Shown: positions 63,301 to 64,000 of the stretch, in pieces
Numbering within the stretch: the first letter of the stretch is position 1
How the letters are laid out: every line of letters begins with the position of its first letter
From: Sapria himalayana
Taxonomy: Eukaryota; Streptophyta; Magnoliopsida; Malpighiales; Rafflesiaceae
Direction: 5' to 3'
Assembly (NCBI GenBank): GCA_029783825.1
Contig: JAREIK010002985.1
Span: 1,064,653-1,128,652, forward strand
DNA: 64,000 bases
The notes under the pieces: generated by a model
What the model was told of the DNA's origin: nothing
Database searches by the model: none
The model's input: the letters and a program-made list of their open reading frames with translations, nothing else
Made by a program: the position numbers and the translations under genes

Positions 63301-63994
63301 TGTAGGCGCGGGCAAAAATGGTACCTGCTAGAAATCATTGCCATTATTAAAACAAATTTCTAATATTTTTATATAAATTCACATATAAATTAATTTGTGT
63401 TTATTTTTCTGAGCATATTTATCTATGTTTTTAATAATTTACTTGTGCTTTTATATTCACTATAGATTTACTGATTCAAATATTTTTTAATCAGAGTTAA
63501 AATGAGATTTCTTTTTCATATGTTTACATTTATTTGAGAAGTTTCTCTTTATTTTTTTTTCTTCATAAGTATGACTATGACACCTAGATAATTTTGAATT
63601 AATTATGTTCTTGTGAATTTTCTAATAATTATTATATAAATTCTGAATATTAAAATAAATGAATTGCTGGTTTCGCCTAGGCCAAAGGAAGAGGAAGCTG
63701 GAATCATTGGAGAGAGATGATCTCGGAACTGCCGTGGAGAAACTCCACGCTGAAGTTGAAAAACTTAGTATTCAGCGGTTCCAATGTGCAGTTGATTTCA
63801 AGGTGAATGTATTGTGTTGAGGATGGAACACATTTATATTTTCATGTATTTGCGTTTCATTTTATTTTAAAACGTCTGCTTCTTATGTCAACACTTCTTA
63901 ATGTTGTTCTCGACAGTCTTTACTCGTGAAGGCTGTTTCTTTCAAATGGAGTTATACAGAAAAATACATGACATCCATTGAGTTGGACGCAAAG
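18128..63994 (+). CDS. SMC5: SMC5, structural maintenance of chromosomes 5 (19 exons, 3' end outside)
   Basis: SMC5 pairs with SMC6 and Nse proteins in a nuclear ATPase complex for homologous-recombination repair and sister-chromatid alignment. The 19 exons listed separately join to 2274 nt, 758 codons, every junction GT...AG and in phase. In order: a basic N-terminus; Walker A GPNGSGKS at residues 58-65; Q-loop region GGEPQ/LLGRATSVGAYVKRG (76-95); the FLPQDRVCEFAKLTPVQLLE block (157-176); N-terminal coiled coil (about 180-430); hinge (about 438-615, including GHVSYYIWK and FDAPDAVKEVL); and the start of the returning coiled coil. The C-terminal head (signature motif, Walker B; about 290 residues in Arabidopsis) is beyond 64000. 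No stop or frameshift is seen, so the gene looks functional despite introns up to 11.6 kb. Confidence 0.95.
18201..18378 (+). repeat. 5' LTR of copia element (truncated)
   Basis: It begins TG 11 bp after the exon 1 donor. It matches the 3' LTR over the AACTTAATTTGTG start, the CCATTAGATTAGATTTATG block and the promoter-like CTAGTATAAATAGG (TATA at 18331). It lacks about 45 bp internally and the 3' end. Confidence 0.8.
18430..18637 (+). pseudogene. copia integrase/RT linker fragment
   Basis: Plus-strand text GSIVDVHIPNEQRSRLDDKS, then IFLGYD and LYNPTTRKIIISYDII is the end of the copia integrase region leading to RT. It is cut by the hAT insertion at 18638 and by stops. Confidence 0.8.
18638..19123. 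mobile_element. Non-autonomous hAT element, 486 bp
   Basis: It starts TAGAGATGTCAAA and ends TTGACATCTCTA. Flanking 8-mers are TTGAAGAT (18630-18637) and TTGAGGAT (19124-19131), seven of eight matching. The interior has GC-rich ends and a central array of ACCCTAAT/ATTAGGGT inverted pairs (18790-18985). There is no ORF of its own. It was inserted in the copia element. Confidence 0.88.
18790..18985. repeat. Tandem telo-box-like inverted pairs
   Basis: AACCCTAAT and ATTAGGGT(T) alternate four times around A/T spacers, each pair able to form a small hairpin, separated by GC-rich linkers such as GGGCGCGCCC. AAACCCTAA is the plant telo-box motif. Confidence 0.75.
19191..23037 (-). mobile_element. 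Potentially autonomous hAT transposon, 3847 bp
   Basis: Termini are TAGAGGTGTCAAACGGGCCG at the left and its inverse at the right, flanked by a perfect 8-bp TSD ATATGGAG (19183-19190 and 23038-23045). It has GC-rich subterminal regions of repeated GTGCCGGGC/GGCACGGCAC motifs and one uninterrupted transposase ORF on the minus strand (22115-19992). A perfect TSD, high CpG and an intact ORF point to a recent insertion. It sits inside the copia element and lies antisense to SMC5. A 10-bp inverted pair GGGCAGAATC/GATTCTGCCC (22485-22517) lies upstream of the ORF. Confidence 0.93.
19992..22115 (-). CDS. hAT transposase, 707 aa, BED zinc finger type
   Basis: It cuts and moves the surrounding hAT element in the nucleus. 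Domains: BED zinc finger at about 48-98 (CKYC at 71-74, then HLKRHSEIC at 88-96); RNase H-like core with TSDIWT (D209), FSVTFDNAANN (D275), the RCMCHVINL motif (303-311) and R-H-R-W near 362-365; and a C-terminal hAT dimerisation region (about 584-650) with SSVASESAFSVA (E618) and DRRSRLRPDMVEALACLKDW. The likely D-D-E catalytic residues are all present and there is no stop. The acidic C-terminus (DDDDPYDTDLDV) is shared with the fragment at 58078-58356. No intron is needed. Activity is inferred, not shown. Confidence 0.93.
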   Translation of the reverse strand: MPNSPNTYLNLENENVSVTQTSVAPETLVSPVMSAQSSKKQKTRRTSVVWTHFKIITQLDVRGEEHEMAQCKYCMRLLTCKSTCGTGHLKRHSEICSKKHGPLDPRQTQLGTTFFETGSSSVSKFSPFVYSNELGRDGMARLITLMGLPIRFSEDPRVVRIMQTYFQPSYRRIPRSTSRSDILKIYKLEKQKIINEFLAFSGVVSVTSDIWTCHDDSSYACITSHYVDSNWTINKKILGFTEILHPHDGPAIFECMMKIFREYKIQNKIFSVTFDNAANNGVAINMFVRNIRDAPLGEIFHVRCMCHVINLIVQAGMKVCSTALEHIRNALKYIRTPRRLQEFGNLCLSANLKKKKFQSDVRHRWNYTYLMLESCVGYEHVISDYVNSKSGELIIDDTDWASGISFMKFLKIFYDTTNMCSSVYTPTTCIALRCICNISSMFRMYRADPTLSLMVAEMETKYLKYWSTIPSLYCLAACMDPRAKVEGVENTLTFISSCMNLEDPPQGFIYEKLTDLFTYYDTRYGGGGVETVSTDSDTLFGDDPYSINLARGKRRGGPSHRSELSRYLDTDYCSILSPSDNKNLDLLQWWKSYESAYPVLSRMARDLLTPPVSSVASESAFSVAVNVISDRRSRLRPDMVEALACLKDWEDSRFSISDRAEAGTVTDTAVASTSTTMAEELIADDDDPYDTDLDVAADDSHYMPLDD
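23046..24541 (+). pseudogene. copia reverse transcriptase/RNase H remnants
   Basis: Scattered plus-strand matches with frameshifts and stops: a KAKGYNQRVDIEFGEVYA-like start of RT (about 23335-23400), YCDSNWTRDVNDRKSTIDFV and EYVATT of RNase H (about 24070-24230), then SKHIDT-like, YIRE and EDFIE remnants to about 24510. The order is that of copia pol. Confidence 0.8.
24542..24813 (+). repeat. 3' LTR of copia element
   Basis: 272 bp from TATTGGAGTATAGAC (first base pair TA instead of TG) to ACAACA, followed by the ATGCA TSD. It has a TATA box TATAAATAG at 24717-24725. Confidence 0.8.
24890..27380. repeat. Cluster of worn hAT-like GCC-rich blocks
   Basis: Right-type terminus TTGACACCTTTA ends at 25307; left-type termini TAGAGGTGTCAAATGGGCC at 25728 and TAGAGGTGAGAAATGGG near 26056 follow. 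Between and after them (to about 26640, and 27150-27380) the sequence is rich in GGGCATG, GGCCATG and GCTAGCC with few CpG. Boundaries of single copies are not resolvable. A CAC/CACTACAC-rich stretch is at 25585-25730. Confidence 0.5.
28518..28568. repeat. (TA)n microsatellite upstream of SMC5 exon 2
   Basis: About 25 TA units ending 85 bp before the exon 2 acceptor; likely variable in length. Confidence 0.95.
28654..28831 (+). CDS. SMC5: SMC5 exon 2 (Walker A)
   Basis: Acceptor TTTTTTGGCAG|A, donor CCTCAG|GTTAGT. Residues 21-80 include GEDDYMPGNIVEMELHNFMT and the Walker A loop GPNGSGKSS. A (TA)n tract ends 85 bp upstream. Confidence 0.97.
28832..28912 (+). other. SMC5 intron 2 (81 bp)
   Basis: Short phase 0 intron between the Walker A exon and the Q-loop exon, with a TTTTTTGCAG acceptor. 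Confidence 0.95.
28913..29066 (+). CDS. SMC5: SMC5 exon 3
   Basis: Acceptor TTTTTTGCAG|CTT, donor AATG|GTAAGA. Residues 81-131, beginning LLGRATSVGAYVKRGE and ending KSEWLFN. Its 3' half is duplicated in the following intron. Confidence 0.97.
29105..29232 (+). pseudogene. Tandem partial duplicate of SMC5 exon 3 (pseudo-exon)
   Basis: About 128 bp copies the 3' half of exon 3 plus its donor and the first intron bases (original about 28970-29098), offset 136-137 bp. The copy has one net extra base and several substitutions, so in the original frame it hits TAA. One change turned TTTGAGAGGG into TTTTAGAGGG, creating a pyrimidine-rich acceptor ATCTTTTAG|AGGG at 29125; the copied donor survives as ATC|GTAAGA at 29204. 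The interval 29126-29203 is 78 nt and is open in the frame set by exon 3. Confidence 0.85.
29985..31700 (+). repeat. Tandem duplication of an AT-rich ~0.75 kb repeat unit
   Basis: Two direct copies (about 29985-30750 and 30955-31700), anchored by GGTAATCAAGAAG at 30345 and 31301 (956 bp apart). They also share AGGCTCAAGTG, GACTCTAGGAAATAA, AAAGGAAAGTAT and GGTG(C/T)GCTAGCA. Copies differ at many sites. Parts recur in introns 7 and 12 and near 1600-2300. Confidence 0.8.
32580..32656. repeat. Two perfect palindromes with CACGTG cores
   Basis: Arms CCGTGTCCACGTGTCCG (32580-32596) and its exact inverse (32602-32618) surround a 5-base loop. A second, uninterrupted 26-bp palindrome centred on CCACGTGG lies at 32631-32656. 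Three CACGTG (G-box) motifs result. Confidence 0.9.
32738..32885 (+). repeat. ~32 bp minisatellite, about 5 copies
   Basis: Units of the form GGGCGNGCGTGATTTGAGGGG then AGAGGCAG, with small length differences. Confidence 0.85.
34235..34308 (+). CDS. SMC5: SMC5 exon 4
   Basis: Acceptor TTTAAG|GTAAAG, donor ACTCAG|GTAAGT. Residues 132-156: GKVVPKKEVVEIVGRFNIQ then VNNLTQ. Found by reading frame and family match between two long introns. Confidence 0.96.
34309..37888 (+). other. SMC5 intron 4 (3580 bp)
   Basis: Phase 0 intron. Worn GCC-type blocks lie at 34480-34860 and 36990-37239, the latter ending in TTTGACACCTCTA. The rest is AT-rich; 36190-36480 resembles the AT-rich family seen at 2150-2280. 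Confidence 0.85.
36990..37239. mobile_element. hAT-like relic, right end recognisable
   Basis: It ends TATTTGACACCTCTA; the interior has TGGCACGAACCGGCC and GTGCCGAGC motifs. The left terminus was not found. Confidence 0.5.
37889..38038 (+). CDS. SMC5: SMC5 exon 5
   Basis: Acceptor GATTACAG|TTT, donor GAACTT|GTGAGT. Residues 157-206 begin FLPQDRVCEFAKLTPVQLLE, the most conserved block after the N-terminal head. A (CT)n run starts about 20 bp after the donor. Confidence 0.97.
38039..38517 (+). other. SMC5 intron 5 (479 bp), mostly a hAT-like insertion
   Basis: A (CT)n run (38059-38078) follows the donor. From about 38110 to 38485 the sequence is GC-rich GTGCC-type, ending TTTGCCACCTGTCTA, a decayed right terminus about 30 bp before the exon 6 acceptor. 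The insertion therefore makes up most of the intron. Confidence 0.65.
38518..38622 (+). CDS. SMC5: SMC5 exon 6
   Basis: Acceptor GCATCAAG|GCT, donor GCGAAG|GTTTTT. Residues 207-241 (AVGRNGETMNQLKALNAELE...). The acceptor lacks a close T-run but phase and alignment fit exactly. Confidence 0.93.
38697..38842 (+). CDS. SMC5: SMC5 exon 7
   Basis: Acceptor AATCTGTAG|GTT, donor ATTGA|GTATGT, phase 2. Residues 242-289 contain VDLMKKKLPWLVYDSKKAEY and coiled-coil sequence. Confidence 0.96.
39400..39960. repeat. TG-rich variable tract and LTR-like sequence
   Basis: 39420-39640 is built from GTGTGNGCAGTG/GATG-like words. At 39800-39960 the text ATAACGTGGTTCGC...CTACATCCACC resembles the end of copia-type LTRs, and GCTAGT(T/C)GCTCAG(T/C)AC occurs twice. 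No partner LTR was found. Confidence 0.4.
40813..41461. mobile_element. hAT-like MITE, 649 bp
   Basis: Termini TAGAGGTGTTCAAAC and TTGGACACCTCTA; flanking 8-mers TTTTTAAC and TTCTTGAC match at six of eight. The interior is a CpG-poor, TG/CA-rich version of the GCC family. No ORF. Confidence 0.75.
42630..43153. mobile_element. Nested non-autonomous hAT element, 524 bp, perfect TSD
   Basis: Termini TAGAGGTATCAAGTGGG and CGTTTGACACCTCTA, flanked by TGTGCAAT on both sides (42622-42629, 43154-43161). It was inserted into the older hAT relic. GGGGCTCGGGCATGACCC is repeated near the left end. Confidence 0.88.
43750..45270 (-). pseudogene. Degenerate hAT transposase
   Basis: Nucleotide-level match to the intact transposase over long stretches, for example CAATGCAAGTGGTG...GTATG (44236), ATATCACGTGTT...CACATGATTC (about 44380-44410) and ATGAGGGTGCATGAT (about 44775). 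It is riddled with frameshifts and A/T substitutions, so no product is possible. Confidence 0.8.
45937..46281. mobile_element. hAT-like MITE, 345 bp
   Basis: Termini TAGAGATGTCAAATATG and TTTGACGCCTCTA; GTGCTGGGC-type interior. Flanks ATTCAAAA and AGTGGGAA do not form a clear TSD, so one end could belong to a different copy. Confidence 0.6.
46890..47100. repeat. Worn hAT-like block
   Basis: CpG-poor GGCCATGC/CCAACACGAC sequence ending CACTTAACACTTCTA, a decayed right terminus. The left end is not found. Confidence 0.4.
48836..49010. repeat. CCGATATATC-unit repeat, copy 1
   Basis: About eight (C/T)(C/T)GATATATC words separated by unlike spacers (CTATAAATTCTAAGTA, CCATTAAGAC, GTAGAAACTGATATTTTAATCC). 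The same order and spacers occur at 61301-61475 in intron 12. Confidence 0.85.
49592..50146. mobile_element. hAT-like MITE, 555 bp
   Basis: Termini TAGAGATGTCAAATAGG and GTCGACACCTTTA. Inside, a ~45 bp unit (GCCTGGTTAATTATAGGC then AGTTCAGTTTATTCCAAG) is tandemly repeated. No clear TSD. Confidence 0.65.
50400..50511 (+). CDS. SMC5: SMC5 exon 8
   Basis: Acceptor TTTTTTCAG|GAAG, donor CATTTG|GTATAT. Completes Glu290 (GA|G) and runs to residue 327 (KQKQEKSMFDAQSKKVNNH...). It follows an 11.6 kb intron. Confidence 0.93.
50584..50739 (+). CDS. SMC5: SMC5 exon 9
   Basis: Acceptor GTTTCAATAG|GGG, donor ATGCTA|GTGAGT. Residues 328-379, coiled coil, ending AEREFQNLPILDPPKDML. Confidence 0.95.
50740..52251 (+). 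other. SMC5 intron 9 (1512 bp)
   Basis: A worn GCC-type block lies at about 50770-51180, then two direct copies of the repeat also found inverted at 2640-2915 (about 51100-51260 and 51405-51545), each ending in a TA run. A GA/GT microsatellite is at 52015-52056. Confidence 0.7.
51100..51545 (+). repeat. Two direct copies of a GGCTCAGCTGCC-(TA)n repeat
   Basis: Copy 1 has CCAGTGGGCTGTGGGC...GTGGCTCAGCTGCC, then TTTTACGGTTCAATA and a TA run; copy 2 has TCATCAGTGGACTGTGCC...GTGGCTTAGCTGCC, TTTTTACTGTTCAATA and a TA run. Confidence 0.7.
52252..52373 (+). CDS. SMC5: SMC5 exon 10
   Basis: Acceptor TTTGGATCAG|GAA, donor GACAG|GTATAA, phase 2. Residues 380-419, heptad-rich coiled coil (EKLGAQILELGVSTNQ...). 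Confidence 0.94.
52453..52597 (+). CDS. SMC5: SMC5 exon 11 (hinge start)
   Basis: Acceptor TCTATCCTAG|GCTG, donor CTAGAG|GTACAA. Residues 420-468 with MENANNKLLQALRNSGAERI and EVYGPVLLE, the entry to the hinge. Confidence 0.96.
52674..52739 (+). CDS. SMC5: SMC5 exon 12 (hinge)
   Basis: Acceptor GGACTCAG|GTT, donor TGGAAG|GTAATG. Residues 469-490, ending YLEGHVSYYIWK. Confidence 0.95.
57205..59041 (-). mobile_element. hAT deletion derivative, 1837 bp
   Basis: Termini TAGAGGTGTCAAACGGGACG and GGTTGACACCTCTA, flanked by TATAGATA (57197-57204) and TATAGATG (59042-59049), seven of eight matching. It keeps both subterminal regions, the GGGGCATAATC...GATTCTGCCC pair and the 3' end of the transposase gene, but lacks most of the ORF. 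The break is near 58350. It could be moved in trans by an intact relative if ends are still recognised. Confidence 0.88.
58078..58356 (-). pseudogene. hAT transposase C-terminal fragment, 92 codons
   Basis: Minus-strand text SSIASEPSFSVAVTVISDKR and RLRTDIVKALTCLNNWED matches the dimerisation region of the intact transposase (from about residue 613), and the acidic tail DDPYDSNIDV aligns with its C-terminus. The open frame begins at an internal Met, upstream of which the rest of the gene is deleted. Confidence 0.88.
61301..61475. repeat. CCGATATATC-unit repeat, copy 2
   Basis: Same unit order and spacers as 48836-49010 but with more CG intact (for example GTAGAAACCGATATTTTAATCC). It starts right after a GCACACGCACAC run. 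Confidence 0.85.
61802..61930 (+). CDS. SMC5: SMC5 exon 13 (hinge)
   Basis: Acceptor GTCGTGCAG|TCA, donor AAGGAG|GTAAGC. Residues 491-533 with SFITQDPRDRDFLVHNLREF and DVPVLNY. It follows the 9.1 kb intron 12. Confidence 0.96.
62027..62125 (+). CDS. SMC5: SMC5 exon 14 (hinge)
   Basis: Acceptor GAGTTGCAG|ATG, donor AAATCA|GTGCGT. Residues 534-566 with LGIYSRLDHVFDAPDAVKEV. Confidence 0.96.
62297..62462 (+). CDS. SMC5: SMC5 exon 15
   Basis: Acceptor CACGCAG|TAT, donor TGCA|GTATGT, phase 1. Residues 567-621 with DFWTPENHYRWSVSRYGGH and SRLLLC. Confidence 0.96.
62547..62692 (+). CDS. SMC5: SMC5 exon 16
   Basis: Acceptor GGGTTCAG|GCTC, donor CAACGG|GTTTCT. Residues 622-670, start of the returning coiled coil (AAEVERLRRRKEELEGS...). 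Confidence 0.95.
62855..62918 (+). CDS. SMC5: SMC5 exon 17
   Basis: Acceptor TTATGTAG|GAG, donor ATCA|GTAAGT, phase 1. Residues 671-691, highly charged coiled coil (QEEKKKRREMENRI). Confidence 0.93.
62919..63680 (+). other. SMC5 intron 17 (762 bp)
   Basis: Phase 1 AT-rich intron with no recognisable element. Confidence 0.85.
63681..63802 (+). CDS. SMC5: SMC5 exon 18
   Basis: Acceptor TTTCGCCTAG|GCC, donor TTCAAG|GTGAAT. Residues 692-732 (QRKRKLESLERDDLGTAVEK...). Confidence 0.93.
63917..63994 (+). CDS. SMC5: SMC5 exon 19 (last in window)
   Basis: Acceptor CTCGACAG|TCT, donor GCAAAG|GTACTT. Residues 733-758 with VKAVSFKWSYTEKYMTSIEL. The gene continues beyond the window in phase 0. Confidence 0.93.
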
Positions 63995-64000
63995 GTACTT

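Overview
This is a piece of a flowering-plant nuclear genome. It is very AT-rich, its genes are split into short exons separated by GT...AG introns of 72 bp to 11.5 kb, and most of the rest is transposon sequence. The three genes have clear plant orthologues (sterol methyltransferase SMT1, the RLF-type cytochrome b5 protein and SMC5). I cannot name the species; gene content fits any angiosperm, and very long repeat-filled introns are typical of large plant genomes. Exon structures were built by hand from splice sites, reading phase and remembered plant orthologues. Phase is consistent across every junction given.

Layout. (1) 1-4300: the first two coding exons of SMT1 on the minus strand; the gene continues off the left edge. 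(2) 4340-8580: intergenic, with a truncated Ty1/copia relic on the minus strand, an old hAT-like relic and an ~800 bp foldback palindrome. (3) 8580-16934: RLF-like gene on the plus strand, five exons, 139 codons plus stop. Its introns hold an old hAT relic of a second family, a diverged triplicated repeat, a ~60 bp tandem array and low-complexity tracts. A TG/G-rich minisatellite follows the gene. (4) 17885-64000: SMC5 on the plus strand. Nineteen coding exons encode the first 758 residues over more than 45.8 kb; the C-terminal head lies beyond the right edge.

The SMC5 introns are transposon nests. Intron 1 (10.5 kb) contains a Ty1/copia element (18201-24813, TSD ATGCA) whose 5' LTR begins only 11 bp after the exon 1 donor. 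Two hAT elements sit inside it: a 486 bp non-autonomous one and a 3.85 kb one with a perfect 8-bp TSD and an uninterrupted 707-aa transposase, antisense to SMC5. Intron 12 holds an internally deleted relative. Intron 7 holds an ancient full-length relative with nested younger copies. Many further GC-rich 'GTGCCGGGC' blocks are worn copies of the same type. Intron 3 carries a tandem, decayed copy of the 3' half of exon 3 that has gained a good splice acceptor and could act as an in-frame cassette exon.

The genes are not an operon and have unrelated housekeeping roles: sterol synthesis, a heme protein, and chromosome maintenance/DNA repair. I found no tRNA, rRNA or CRISPR array that I could support, and no wholly new gene system. 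The most notable points are the transposon architecture of SMC5, the potentially active hAT element, the duplicated pseudo-exon, and several structured repeats.
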